The notes: generated from the letters alone by a model not told the origin. A stretch of 64,000 nucleotides of DNA from Imbricaverruca yamaguchii (GCA_034440575.1 JAOTOL010001074.1:147501-211500), one strand, 5' to 3'. Positions 1 to 12,866 are shown, counted from the first letter of the stretch. Program-made: numbers and translations.

Positions 1-995
1 TCGCCAGGTACTGTCCCCCGACCACCGGGCCCGCTCCGGTCGTCGGCGCCCCCCCGCCCGGCCGCTCCGGTGCCAGTACTGTCCGGCGGGGGCGCCCCGG
101 CCCCGGCGTAGCCCGTCCCCCCCGACCACCTGGCCCGCTCCGGTCGCCAGTACTGTCCCCGACCACCGGGCCCGCTCCGGTCGCCAGTACTGTCCCCCGA
201 CCACCGGGCCCGCTCCGGTCGCCAGGTACTGTCCCCCGACCACCTGGCCCGCTCCGGTCGCCAGTACTGTCCCCGACCACCGGCCCGCTCCGGTCCTACT
301 GCCCCGACCACCGGGCCCGCTCCGGTCGCCAGGTACTGCCCCCGACCACCTGGCCCGCTCCGGTGGGCCCCGGGCGGTGCCGTACTGTCCCCGACCCGGC
401 GCGTTCCGGTCGCCAGGTACTGTCCCCCGACCACCGGGCCCGCTCCTGTCACCGGTACTGTCCCCGACCACCGAGCCCGCTCCGGTCGTCGGTACTGTCC
501 CCGCCCCCGACCACCTGGCCCGCTTCGGTTGCCAGGTACTGTCCCCCTCCCCGACCACCTGGCCCGCTCTGGTCGCTAGGTACTGTCCCCCCCCGACCAC
601 CTGGCCCGCTCCTGTCCCAGGTACTGTCCTCGCCCGCCCTGTCCCAGGTACTGTCCCCCCGCACCGGCCCGCTCCTGTCGGTCGCCCCCCGACACCTGGC
701 CCGCTCTGGTCGCTAGGTACTGCCCCCCGACCACCTGGCCCGCTCCGGTCGCCAGGTACTGTCCCACCGACCACCTGGCCCGCTCCGGTCGCCAGGTACT
801 GTCCCCCCCCAGACTACCTGGCCCGTTCCGGTCGCCAGGTACTGTCCCCCACCGACCACCGGGCCCGCTCCTGTCGCCAGGTACTGTCCCACCGACCACC
901 TGGCCCGCTCCGGTCGCCAGGTACTGTACCCCCCCCCCGACTACCGGACCCGCTCCGGTCGCCAGGTACTGTCCCCCCCGACCACTTGCCCCACC
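1..995. repeat. Minisatellite with donor-like CAG|GTACTG in each unit
   Basis: Degenerate tandem repeat of about 37-41 bp with the core GACCACCTGGCCCGCTCCGG followed by TCGCCAGGTACTGTCCCC. Each unit holds CAG|GTACTG, a fair match to a 5' splice site. The array continues off the left edge and lies upstream of the IRE1 KEN exon on the same strand, so it is probably the 5' part of the preceding IRE1 intron. Unit length varies through C-tract slippage and missing blocks. The proline-, serine- and arginine-rich open frames across it are repeat translation, not genes. Confidence 0.9.
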
Positions 996-1230
996 TCTCC
1001 GGACCGGTACACCACGGTCGTGGCCGCTATAACGGGCTGCACAGGTGCATCCTCCACCTTGGTGTCATGTATTGGACACAGTCTTGGGCGCAATATGGCC
1101 GACGTGGTGGTCACGCTGAAAATCACCAGTCCACCACCACTACCATATGTTAGCCTCCCCGGACCGCTGCGCTCCGAAGCAAATGTCTGTCTACTAGCCG
1201 TCCAGACAGCAGGCAGCGGGGGCAAGCGGT

Positions 1231-1768
1231 CCAGGGGTAAGCTGCCCGTCTCGCAACGACAGTGTTAAATTATTCGCAAAATAGGGTGGAATTTACCACT
1301 TTCTGAACACTCAATCGAGATCCTGCTCCAAGAAGTATAGACATACTGCTTCTCGATGCGTGCTTATGAAGTGTCTCCTTTCTAACATTACCTCGTTTGT
1401 TAAGTAGCATGATCATGCTCTTGATAAAGGGTGGTGGTGCACTAATATTCGGCAATGCAATTTCAGGTAAGTGGATGATTCATAATGTGAACATCACCAG
1501 GGTATATATTATTTTTATCTCGCTATCACAAATATTGCTCTTCCTAACATTTTAATATCAAAACATGATGAGGGTACAAACGTTGGCTCAAGTTTAAGTC
1601 TGAAAAACATCAAAGGCATTTGGAATGATACTAATTTCATGACAAATTTCGACATCCTACTGTGCTCGTTTCGACATCTCACACCTAACGAAGAACCAAT
1701 ATTTTCACCTTGCGCAACGACATGACTCAACGATCGACGTGTCATAAACGAATAACCACCGCCACCGA
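1231..1768 (+). mobile_element. tRNA-derived SINE (family A), internally deleted and split by a MITE
   Basis: The left piece (1,231-1,259) matches the tRNA-like head of the family A SINE seen elsewhere in the window (AGGGGTAAGCTGCCCGTCTC). The right piece (1,713-1,768) matches its tail (TGACTCAACGATCGACGTGT followed by AATAACC). The middle of the SINE is absent, and the hAT-like MITE at 1,260-1,712 sits between the pieces with a perfect target duplication. The SINE was therefore deleted internally before the MITE landed. Confidence 0.65.
1260..1712 (-). mobile_element. hAT-like MITE, copy 1 (reverse orientation)
   Basis: Non-coding element of 453 bp starting CAGTGTTAAATTATTCGC and ending ATTTTCACCTTG. 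It is flanked by a perfect 8-bp direct repeat, CGCAACGA, at 1,252-1,259 and 1,713-1,720. CAGTG-type ends with 8-bp duplications are typical of hAT transposons. Its interior matches six other copies in the window, including the phrases GGTGTGAGATGTCGAAACGA and CAGCAGGATGTCGAAAT on the element's sense strand. There is no transposase frame, so it is non-autonomous. Confidence 0.85.
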
Positions 1769-1774
1769 CTAATG

Positions 1775-2106
1775 ACCTCCGGACGTGAATGACCTGTGAT
1801 CCGTAGCCTCTGGACGTGAGTGACCCGTGACCTCAGGACGTGAGTGACCCGTGACCCGTGCCTCAGGACGTGAGTGACCCGTGACCCGTGCCTCAGGACG
1901 TGAGTGACCCGTGACCCGTGCCTCAGGACGTGAGTGACCCGTGCCTCAGGACGTGAGTGACCCGTGACCCGTGCCTCAGGATGGGCGGACCCGCCTCAGG
2001 ACGTGAGTGACCCGTGACCTTCAGGACGGAGTGACCCGTGACCCGTGCCTCAGGACGTGAGTGACCCGTGCCTCAGGACGTGAGTGACCCGTGACCCGTG
2101 CCTCAG
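1775..2106 (+). repeat. Minisatellite carrying the IRE1 acceptor and exon start
   Basis: About a dozen irregular units built from CCTCAGGACGTGAGTGACCC plus one or two GTGACCCGTG blocks. The last unit runs directly into the IRE1 exon: CCTCAG|GACGTGAGTGA is the exon's own 3' splice site and first codons (Asp-Val-Ser-Asp). The upstream array is therefore made of repeated copies of the acceptor plus about 11 bp of exon. Each unit also contains GTGAGT, which resembles a 5' splice site. Confidence 0.9.
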
Positions 2107-2298
2107 GACGTGAGTGATCGGATCGACAAGGAGGTGCACGACTCTGAGCTGGTGCTGCGGCTGGAGCGGCGCGGCTGGGAGGTGCACGACGGAAACTGGC
2201 GCGAACGCATCGACCCGTTCATCGTGGAGGACCTGGGCAAGTTCCGGTCCTACCGCGGCTCCAGCGTGCGTGACCTGCTGCGCGCGCTCCGAAACAAG
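2107..2298 (+). CDS. IRE1 (ERN1) internal exon: first half of the KEN RNase domain
   Basis: Encodes 64 residues in phase 0 on both sides, between CCTCAG and AACAAG|GTACTG. The sequence begins DVSDRIDKE and ends RDLLRALRNK, closely matching the start of the KEN endoribonuclease domain of IRE1, the ER transmembrane kinase/RNase that splices XBP1/HAC1-type mRNA in the unfolded protein response. Visible signatures are FRSYRG, which carries the Tyr equivalent to human Y892, and SVRDLLRALRNK, which carries the Asn-Lys equivalent to N906-K907. The third catalytic residue (His910) is in the next exon, 10.4 kb away. The kinase and lumenal exons must lie left of the window. Both flanking introns carry arrays that include this exon's splice sites. 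Confidence 0.93.
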
Positions 2299-5200
2299 GT
2301 ACTGGCGCTGTGCCGGCTGTGGAGGTCACTGGGGCTGGTCTGGCCAGTCAAGGTACTGACGCCTGGCCAGTCAAGGTACTGACACCTGGCCAGTCAAGGT
2401 ACTGACACCTGGCCAGTCACGGTACTGACGCCGTGCCGGCTGTGGAGGTCACTGGGGCTGGGCTGGCCAGTCAAGGTACTGACACCTGGCCAGTCAAGGT
2501 ACTGACACCTGGCCAGTCAAGGTACTGACACCTGGCCAGTCAAGGTACTGACACCTGGCCAGTCACGGTACTGACACCTGGCCAGTCAAGGTACTGACAC
2601 CTGGCCAGTCACGGTACTGACACCTGGCCAGTCAAGGTACTGACACCTGGCCAGTCAAGGTACTGACACCTGGCCAGTCAAGGTACTGACGCCGTGCCGG
2701 CTGTGGAGGTCACTGGGGCTGGGCTGGCCAGTCACGGTACTGACGCCGTGCCGGCTGTGGAGGTCACTGGGGCTGGGCTGGCCAGTCAAGGTACTGACAC
2801 CTGGCCAGTCACGGTACTGACGCCGTGCCGGCTGTGGAGGTCACTGGGGATGGGCTGGCCAGTCAAGGTACTGACACCTGGCCAGTCAAGGTACTGACGC
2901 CGTGCCGGCTGTGGAGGTCACTGGGGCTGGGCTGGCCAGTCAAGGTACTGACACCTGGCCAGTCACGGTACTGACACCTGGCCAGTCACGGTACTGACGC
3001 CGTGCCGGCTGTGGAGGTCACTGGGGATGGGCTGGCCAGTCAAGGTACTGACACCTGGCCAGTCACGGTACTGACACCTGGCCAGTCACGGTACTGACAC
3101 CTGGCCAGTCACGGTACTGACACCTGGCCAGTCACGGTACTGACGCCGTGCCGGCTGTGGAGGTCACTGGGGATGGGCTGGCCAGTCAAGGTACTGACAC
3201 CTGGCCAGTCACGGTACTGACGCCGTGCCGGCTGTGGAGGTCACTGGGGCTGGGCTGGCCAGTCAAGGTACTGACACCTGGCCAGTCAAGGTACTGACAC
3301 CTGGCCAGTCACGGAGCCGTGCTTGGACACCTGGCCAGTCACGGTACTGAACCTGGCCATCATGACGCCGTGCCGGCTGTGGAGGTCACTGGGGATGGGC
3401 TGGCCAGTCAAGGTACTGACACCTGGCCAGTCACGGTACTGACCGCCCCACTGCTGGCCAGTCAAGGTACTGACACCTGGCCAGTCACGGTACTGACACC
3501 TGGCCAGTCACGGTACTGACACCTGGCCAGTCACGGTACTGACACCTGGCCAGTCACGGTACTGACACCTGGCCAGTCACGGTACTGACGCCGTGCCGGC
3601 TGTGGAGGTCACTGGGGCTGGGCTGGCCAGTCAAGGTACTGACACCTGGCCAGTCACGGTACTGACGCCGTGCCGGCTGTGGAGGTCACTGGGGCTGGGC
3701 TGGCCAGTCAAGGTACTGACACCTGGCCAGTCACGGTACTGACGCCGTGCCGGCTGTGGAGGACACTGGGGCTGGGCTGGCCAGTCACGGTACTGACACC
3801 TGGCCAGTCACGGTACTGACGCCGTGCCGGCTGTGGAGGACACTGGGGGCCAGTCACGGGACCTGGCCAGTCAAGGTACTGACACCTGGCCAGTCACGGT
3901 ACTGACGCCGTGCCGGCTGTGGAGGTCACTGGGGATGGGCTGGCCAGTCACGGTACTGACACCTGGCCAGTCACGGTACTGACGCCGTGCCGGCTGTGGA
4001 GGTCACTGGGGGTGGGCTGGCCAGTCACGGTACTGACGCCGTGCCGGCGTGGAGGTCACTGGGGTGGAACCTGGCCAGTCACGGTACTGACGCCGTGCCG
4101 GCTGTGGAGGTCACTGGGGATGGGCTGGCCAGTCACGGTACTGACGCCGTGCCGGCTGTGGAGGTCACTGGGGATGGGCTGGCCAGTCACGGTACTGACA
4201 CCTGGCCAGTCACGGTACTGACGCCGTGCCGGCTGTGGAGGTCACTGGGGATGGGCTGGCCAGTCACGGTACTGACACCTGGCCAGTCAGGTACTGACGC
4301 CTGCCGGCTGTGGAGGTCACTGGGGATGCTGGCCAGTCACGGTACTGACGCCGTGCCGGCTGTGGAGGTCACTGGGGCTGGGGCTGGCCAGTCACGGTAC
4401 TGACACCTGGCCAGTCACGGTACTGACGCCGTGCCGGCTGTGGAGGTCACTGGGGCTGGGCTGGCCAGTCACGGTACTGACACCTGGCCAGTCACGGTAC
4501 TGACGCCGTGCCGGCTGTGGAGGTCACTGGGGCTGGGCTGGCCAGTCACGGTACTGACGCCGTGCCGCTGTGGGGACACGGGGCTGGGCTGGCCAGTCAC
4601 GGTACTGACACCTGGCCAGTCACGGTACTGACGCCGTGCCGGCTGTGGAGGTCACTGGGGCTGGGCTGGCCAGTCACGGTACTGACACCTGGCCAGTCAC
4701 GGTACTGACACCTGGCGCAGGTCACTGGACTGCACCTGGCCAGTCAAGGTACTGACACCTGGCCAGTCACGGTACTGACGCCGTGCCGGCTGTGGAGGTC
4801 ACTGGGGCTGGGCTGGCCAGTCACGGTACTGACACCTGGCCAGTCACGGTACTGACACCTGGCCAGTCACGGTACTGACACCTGGCCAGTCACGGTACTG
4901 ACGCCGTGCCGGCTGTGGAGGTCACTGGGGATGGGCTGGCCAGTCACGGTACTGACACCTGGCCAGTCACGGTACTGACGCCGTGCCGGCTGTGGAGGTC
5001 ACTGGGGCTGGGCTGGCCAGTCATGCGTCAGGTACTGACACCTGGCCAGTCACGGTACTGACGCCGTGCCGGCTGTGGAGGTCACTGGGGCTGGGCTGGC
5101 CAGTCACGGTACTGACACCTGGCCAGTCACGGTACTGACGCCGTGCCGGCTGTGGAGGTCACTGGGGCTGGGCTGGCCAGTCACGATACTGACGCCGTGC

Positions 5201-8200
5201 CGGCTGTGGAGGTCACTCTGGCCAGTCACGGTACTGACGCCGTGCCGGCTGTGGAGGTCACTGTGGCGGGCCAGTCAGGTCTGACAGGCCAGTCACGGTA
5301 CTGACACCTGGCCACCTGGCCAGTCACGGTACTGACGCCGTGCCGGCTGTGGAGGTCACTGGGGCTGGGCTGGCCAGTCACGGTACTGACACCTGGCCAG
5401 TCACGGTACTGACGCCGTGCCGGCTGTGGAGGTCACTGGGGCTGGGCTGGCCAGTCACGGTACTGAATGACACCTGGCCAGTCACGGTACTGACGCCGTG
5501 CCGGCTGTGGAGGACACTGGGGCTGGGCTGGCCAGTCACGGTACTGACACCTGGCCAGTCACGGTACTGACGCCGTGCCGGCTGTGGAGGACACTGGGGC
5601 TGGGCTGGCCAGTCACGGTACTGACGCCGTGCCGTCTGTGGAGGTCACTGGGGCTGGGCTGGCCAGTCACGGTACTGACACCTGGCCAGTCACGGTACTG
5701 ACGCCGTGCCGTCTGTGGAGGTCACTGGGGCTGGGCTGGCCAGTCACGGTACTGACACCTGGCCATCAGCAGGTACTGACGCCGTGCCGGCTGTGGAGGA
5801 CACTGGGGCTGGGCTGGCCAGTCAAGGTACTGACACCTGGCCAGTCACGGTACTGACGCCGTGCCGGCTGTGGAGGTCACTGGGGCTGGGCTGGCCAGTC
5901 ACGGTACTGACACCTGGCCAGTCACGGTACTGACGCCGTGCCGGCTGTGGAGGTCACTGGGGCTGGGCTGGCCAGTCACGGTACTAGACACCTGGCCAGT
6001 CACGGTACTGACGCCGTGCCGGCTGTGGAGGTCACTGGGGCTGGGCTGGCCAGTCACGGTACTGACGCCGTGCCGGCTGTGGAGGCACTGGGGCTGGGCT
6101 GGCCAGTATTGACACCTGGCCAGTCAAGGTACTGACACCTGGCCAGTCACGGTACTGACGCCGTGCCGGCTGTGGAGGTCACTGGGGCTGGGCTGGCCAG
6201 TCAAGGTACTGACACCTGGCCAGTCACGGTACTGACGCCGTGCCGTCTGTGGAGGTCACTGGGGCTGGGCTGGCCAAAGGTACTGACACCTGGCCAGTCA
6301 CGGTACTGACGCCGTGCCGGCTGTGGAGGTCACTGGGGCTGGGCTGGCCAGTCACGGTACTGACACCTGGCCAGTCACGGTACTGACGCCGTGCCTGAGT
6401 ATACTGACACCTGGCCAGTCACGGTACTGACGCCGTGCCGGCTGTGGAGGTCACTGGGGCTGGGCTGGCCAGTCAACGGTACTGACACCTGGCCAGTCAC
6501 GGTACTGACGCCGTGCCGTCTGTGGAGGACACTGGGGCTGGTGACACCTGGCCAGTCAAGGTACTGACACCTGGCCAGTCACGGTACTGACGCCGTGCCG
6601 TCTGTGGAGGTCACTGGGGCTGGGCTGGCCAGTCAAGGTACTGACACCTGGCCAGTCACGGTACTGACGCCGTGCCGTCTGTGGAGGTCACTGGGGCTGG
6701 GCTGGCCAGTCACGGTACTGACGCCGCCAGTCAAGGTACTGACACCTGGCCAGTCAAGGTACTGACACCTGGCCAGTCACGGTACTGACGCCGTGCCGGT
6801 CTGTGGAGGTCACTGGGGCTGGGCTGGCCAGTCACGGTACTGACGCCGCCGCTGTGGACACTCTGGCCAGTCACGGTACTGACGCCGTGCCGGCTGTGGA
6901 GGCTGGGGCTGGGCTGGCCAGTCAAGGTACTGACACCTGGCCAGTCACGGTACTGACGCCGTGCCGGCTGTGGAGGTCACTGGGGCTGGGCTGGCCAGTC
7001 ACGGTACTGACACCTGGCCAGTCACGGTACTGACACCTGGCCAGGTCACGGCTGGGCTGGCCAGTCACGGTACTGACACCTGGCCAGTCACGGTACTGAC
7101 GCCGTGCCGGCTGTGGAGGTCACTGGGGCTGGGCTGGCCAGTCACGGTACTGACACCTGGCCAGTCACGGTACTGACGCCGTGCCGGCTGTGGAGGTCAC
7201 TGGGGCTGGGCTGGCCAGTCAAGGTACTGACACCTGGCCAGTCACGGTACTGACGCCGTGCCGGCTGTGGAGGTCACTGGGGATGGGCTGGCCAGTCAAG
7301 GTACTGACACCTGGCCAGTCAAGGTACTGACACCTGGCCAGTCACGGTACTGACGCCGTGCCGGCTGTGGAGGTCACTGGGGCTGGGCTGGCCAGTCAAG
7401 GTACTGACACCTGGCCAGTCACGGTACTGACGCCGTGCCGGCTGTGGAGGACACTGGGGCTGGGCTGGCCAGTCAAGGTACTGACACCTGGCCAGTCACG
7501 GTACTGACGCCGTGCCGGCTGTGGAGGTCACTGGGGCTGGGCTGGCCAGTCACGGTACTGACACCTGGCCAGTCACGGTACTGACGCCGTGCCGGCTGTG
7601 GAGGTCACTGGGGCTGGGCTGGCCAGTCAACGGTACTGACACCTGGCCAGTCACGGTACTGACGCCGTGCCGGCTGTGGAGGTCACTGGGGCTGGGCTGG
7701 CCAGTCAAGGTACTGACACCTGGCCAGTCACGGTACTGACGCCGTGCCGGCTGTGGAGGTCACTGGGGATGGGCTGGCCAGTCACGGTACTGACACCTGG
7801 CCAGTCACGGTACTGACGCCGTGCCGGCTGTGGAGGTCACTGGGGCTGGGCTGGCCAGTCAAGGTACTGACACCTGGCCAGTCACGGTACTGACGCCGTG
7901 CCGGCTGTGGAGGTCACTGGGGGTCATAGGGAACCTGGCCAGTCACGGTACTGACGCCGTGCCGGCTGTGGAGGTCACTGGGGCTGGCCTGGCCAGTCAC
8001 GGTACTGACACCTGGCCAGTCACGGTACTGACGCCGTGCCGGCTGTGGAGGTCACTGGGGCTGGGCTGGCCAGTCAAGGTACTGACACCTGGCCAGTCAC
8101 GGTACTGACGCCGTGCCGGCTGTGGAGGTCACTGGGGCTGGGCTGGCCAGTCAAGGTACTGACACCTGGCCAGTCACGGTACTGACGCCGTGCCGGCTGT

Positions 8201-11200
8201 GGAGGTCACTGGGGCTGGGCTGGCCAGTCACGGTACTGACACCTGGCCAGTCACGGTACTGACGCCGTGCCGGCTGTGGAGGTCACTGGGGCTGGGCTGC
8301 GGCTGGCCAGTCACGGTACTGACACCTGGCCAGTCACGGTACTGACGCCGTGCCGGCTGTGGAGGTCACTGGGGATGGGCTGGCCAGTCAAGGTACTGAC
8401 ACCTGGCCAGTCACGGTACTGACGCCTCCGGCTGGGGTCTGGCCAGTCACGGTACTGACGCCGTGCCGGCTGTGGAGGTCACTGGGGCTGGGCTGGCCAG
8501 TCACGGTACTGACACCTGGCCAGTCACGGTACTGACGCCGTGCCGTCTGTGGAGGTCACTGGGGCTGGGCTGGCCAGTGGTACTGACACCTGCCAGTAGT
8601 GACACCTGGCCAGTCAAGGTACTGACACCTGGCCAGTCACGGTACTGACGCCGTGCCGGCTGTGGAGGTCACTGGGGCTGGGCTGGCCAGTCACGGTACG
8701 ATGACACGCTGAGCGTGGCTGCAGTCAAGGTACTGACACCTGGCCAGTCACGGTACTGACACCTGGCCAGTCACGGTACTGACGCCGTGCCGGCTGTGGA
8801 GGTCACTGGGGATGGGCTGGCCAGTCACGGTACTGACACCTGGCCAGTCACGGTACTGACGCCGTGCCGGCTGTGGAGGTCACTAGGTACTGACCTGGCC
8901 AGTCACGGTACTGACACCTGGCCAGTCACGGTACTGACGCCGTGCCGGCTGTGGAGGTCACTGGGGCTGGGCTGGCCAGTCACGGTACTGACACCTGGCC
9001 AGTCACGGTACTCACCTGGCCAGTACGGTACTGACACTGGCCGTCTTGAGGTCACTGACACCTGGCCAGTCACGGTACTGACACCTGGCCAGTCACGGTA
9101 CTGACGCCGTGCCGCTGTGGAGGAGGTCACTGGGGCTGGGCTGGCCAGTCACGGTACTGACACCTGGCCAGTCACGGTACTGACGCCGTGCCGGCTGTGG
9201 AGGTCACTGGGGCTGGGAGGACTGACGCCGTGCGGTGGGGTCACTGGGGTGGGCTGGCCAGTCAAGGTACTGACACCTGGCCAGTCACGGTACTGACGCC
9301 GTGCCGGCTGTGGAGGTCACTGGGGCTGGGCTGGCCAGTCAAGGTACTGACACCTGGCCAGTCAAGGTACTGACACCTGGCCAGTCAAGGTACTGACACC
9401 TGGCCAGTCACGGTACTGACACCTGGCCAGTCACGGTACTGACGCCGTGCCGGCTGTGGAGGTCACTGGGGCTGGGCTGGCCAGTCACGGTACTGACACC
9501 TGGCCAGTCACGGTACTGACGCCGTGCCGGCTGTGGAGGTCACTGGGGCTGGGCTGGCCAGTCACCCCGGTACTGACGCCGCCGGCTGTGGAGGTCACTG
9601 GGGCTGGGCTGGCCAGTCACGGTACTGACACCTGGCCAGTCACGGTACTGACGCCGTGCCGGCTGTGGAGGTCACTGGGGCTGGGCTGGCCAGTCGAGGT
9701 ACTGACACCTGGCCAGTCACGGTACTGACGCCGTGCCGCGTGGACACTGGGGCTGGGCTGGCCAGTCACGGTACTGACACCTGGCCAGTCACGGTACTGA
9801 CGCCGTGCCGGCTGTGGAGGTCACTGGGGCTGGGCTGGCCAGTCACGGTACTGACACCTGGCCAGTCAAGGTACTGACGCCGTGCCGGCTGTGGAGGTCA
9901 CTGGGGATGGGCTGGCCAGTCACGGTACTGACACCTGGCCAGTCAAGGTACTGACGCCTGGCCAGTCACGGTACTGACACCTGGCCAGTCACGGTACTGA
10001 CCTGTGGAGGTCACTGGGGGGCTGGCCAGTCACGGTACTGACACCTGGCCAGTCACGGTACTGACGCCGTGCCGTCTGTGGAGGTCACTGGGGATGGGCT
10101 GGCCAGTCAAGGTACTGACACCTGGCCAGTCACGGTACTGACACCTGGCCAGTCACGGTACTGACACCTGGCCAGTCACGGTACTGACACGCCATCGTGC
10201 CGGCTGTGGAGGTCACTGGGGCTGGGCTGGCCAGTCACGGTACTGACACCTGGCCAGTCACGGTACTGACACCTGGCCAGTCAAGGTACTGACACCTGGC
10301 CAGTCACGGTACTGACGCCGTGCCGCCGGCTGTGGAGGACACTGGGGCTGGGCTGGCCAGTCACGGTACTGACACCTGGCCAGTCACGGTACTGACGCCG
10401 TGCCGCTGTGGAGGTACACTGGGACTGACACCTGGCCAGTCACGGTACTGACACCTGGCCAGTCACGGTACTGACACCTGGCCAGTCAAGGTACTGACAC
10501 CTGGCCAGTCACGGTACTGACGCCGTGCCGGCTGTGGAGGTCACTGGGGCTGGGCTGGCCAGTCACGGTACTGACACCTGGCCAGTCACGGTACTGACGC
10601 CGTGCCGGCTGTGGAGGTCACTGGGGCTGGGCTGGCCAGTCACGGTACTGACGCCGTGCCGGCTGTGGAGGACACTGGGGCTGGGCTGGCCAGTCAAGGT
10701 ACTGACACCTGGCCAGTCAAGGTACTGACACCTGGCCAGTCACGGTACTGACGCCGTGCCGGCTGTGGAGGTCACTGGGGCTGGGCTGGCCAGTCAAGGT
10801 ACTGACACCTGGCCAGTCACGGTACTGACGCCGTGCCGGCTGTGGAGGTCACTGGGGCTGGGCTGGCCAGTCAAGGTACTGACACCTGGCCAGTCACGGT
10901 ACTGACACCTGGCCAGTCACGGTACTGACGCCGTGCCGGCTGTGGAGGTCACTGGGGCTGGGCTGGCCAGTCACGGTACTGACACCTGGCCAGTCACGGT
11001 ACTCTGTGGAGGTCACTGGGGCTGGGCTGGCCAGTCACGGTACTGACACCTGGCCAGTCACGGTACTGACACTGGCCAGGTACTGACACCTGGCCAGTCA
11101 CGGTACTGACACCTGGCCAGTCACGGTACTGACGCCGTGCCGGCTGTGGAGGTCACTGGGGATGGGCTGGCCAGTCACGGTACTGACGCCGTGCCGGCTG

Positions 11201-11758
11201 TGGAGGTCACTGGGGCTGGGCTGGCCAGTCAAGGTACTGACACCTGGCCAGTCAAGGTACTGACACCTGGCCAGTCACGGTACTGAGACTGACACCTGGC
11301 CAGTCACGGTACTGACGCCGGCCGGCTGTGGAGGTCACTGGGGATGGGCTGGCCAGTCACGGTACTGACACTGGGTCACTGGGCACCTGGCCAGTCACGG
11401 TACTGACGCCGTGCCGGCTGTGGAGGTCACTGGGGCTGGGCTGGCCAGTCACGGTACTGACACCTGGCCAGTCAAGGTACTGACACCTGGCCAGTCACGG
11501 TACTGACGCCGTGCCGGCTGTGGAGGACACTGGGGCTGGGCTGGCCAGTCAAGGTACTGACACCTGGCCAGTCACGGTACTGACGCCGTGCCGGCTGTGG
11601 AGGTCACTGGGGCTGGGCTGGCCAGTCAAGGTACTGACACCTGGCCAGTCACGGTACTGACGCCGTGCCGGCTGTGGAGGTCACTGGGGATGGGCTGGCC
11701 AGTCAAGGTACTGACGCCGTGCCGGCCGTGGAGGTCACTGGGGCTGGGCTGGCCAGTC
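2299..11758. repeat. 9.4-kb donor-containing minisatellite filling most of an IRE1 intron
   Basis: The array begins at the exon's donor (AAG|GTACTG). Two modules alternate: a 23-bp module, ACCTGGCCAGTCACGGTACT+GAC, and a 54-bp module beginning GCCGTGCCGGCTGTGGAGGT and ending in the same GGTACTGAC. Together they often form a 77-bp higher-order unit. The 54-bp module resembles the first 54 bp of the intron itself. Every module ends in CAAGGTACTG or CACGGTACTG, so AAG|GT or ACG|GT donor-like sites recur well over a hundred times. The A form is common near the exon and the C form dominates further in. Short open frames here are repeat translation. Confidence 0.95.
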
Positions 11759-12680
11759 AATGTGGCTGTGGATTTGTAATAGGATTGGATTGGATGGAAG
11801 GTAGATGCTGCATCCCGAACACGGATGTGTCGCAAAGGTCGTTCCCAGAATAATTGTTTTGAGGGACGAATGAAGTGCGGTCGATGGTAACTGGAAAGGG
11901 AGGGAACAAAGCGTCGAACTTGGGCATTTTGTGTTCGATGTTTGTGACAGGATATAAATTTGTGTTCGTCAAGATCCTGGAGCATGCTCCTGGACACTGG
12001 CGTTAATTCTTGTAATATATTTGGGAAGGGGTCTTCAGAAAGCTACGCTTAGTGACCAACATTGGAAACGTGAGCAAGCAACTCTGTTCTAGTCTGCTCT
12101 GCTTTGCATCGGTGGCGGCAACACATCTTCGTTGGTGTGCAGAATACAGATGGTGTCAGGAGTAGGGAAGTCGTTTTTTTCTTTCTTTGTGGTGTCCTGT
12201 AATTAAAAGATTGATTAAGAAAATAATACCTGATAGTTTTTTTTTAACCTTCCTCACACTGTTTTGACTTCCTAAATTGACGTCAAAGAGGCATGACTGC
12301 ATGTAGCTGCATTAGTGCATTGTATTTTTACAATGCCACAAATATGAATACTGCCAGAAGAAATTATTATGATGAATTGTGTTGCTAAAATCAACAATAA
12401 CCTGAAAGTCGTGATATTGGACACATGGCTGATTTTAGCCTGGGGGGGGGTGATCTTATTGTCCGGCACGCCTAGAAAAAATCATTCCCCCTGCTAACAT
12501 CGGCCGTCTGTCCAATATTACCACTTCTAGGTGTACTACTGTTGCCATGTTTCGACTCGATGGTTTGGCTTTACATGGGTTCGCGTCCCCGACCACCAGT
12601 GTCGGTGTCAGTGTCAGAGTGACCGCCAGTGTCAGTGTCGGACCGCCGATACACTGACGCCCCTGCTGCCTGGTCGGCAG
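11759..12680. other. Unique 3' part of the IRE1 intron
   Basis: Non-repetitive intron sequence between the array and the last recognised IRE1 exon. I see no additional exon or recognisable element. The final stretch before the acceptor, 12,590-12,640, has a short GTGTCAGTGTCAG/GACCGCCAGTG simple repeat. Confidence 0.6.
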
Positions 12681-12866
12681 CGGAACCACTACCGGGAGCT
12701 GCCGGACGAGGCTCGCGCCGCGCTCGGACCCATCCCCGACCAGTTCGTGCACTACTGGACCAGCCGGTTCGGCCGGCTGCTGGTGCACGTGTGGTCGGCC
12801 GCACAGCACGTGCGTCACGAGCCCATCTTCAGCAAGTACTTCCTGGGCGACTACGACTGGACGCTG
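12681..12866 (+). CDS. IRE1 (ERN1) exon: C-terminal half of the KEN RNase domain
   Basis: The acceptor TGGTCGGCAG precedes CGGAACCACTACCGG. It encodes 62 residues in phase 0, starting RNHYRELPDEARAALG and including FVHYWTSRFGRLLVHVW and HEPIFSKYF, a direct match to the C-terminal half of the IRE1 KEN domain. The His in NHYREL is the equivalent of catalytic human H910, so with Tyr and Asn-Lys in the previous exon the RNase looks intact. The likely donor is ACGCTG|GTGGGT; if it is unused, the frame reads on for 24 more residues of repeat-derived sequence to a stop at 12,939. Human IRE1 ends about 15 residues after this point. Confidence 0.9.

Noticed and set aside
2310..11779. Many 60-140-codon frames with LASHGTDTWPVTVLTPC-type repeats
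   Set aside because: Products of the 77-bp intronic array; the frame shifts at each irregular unit.
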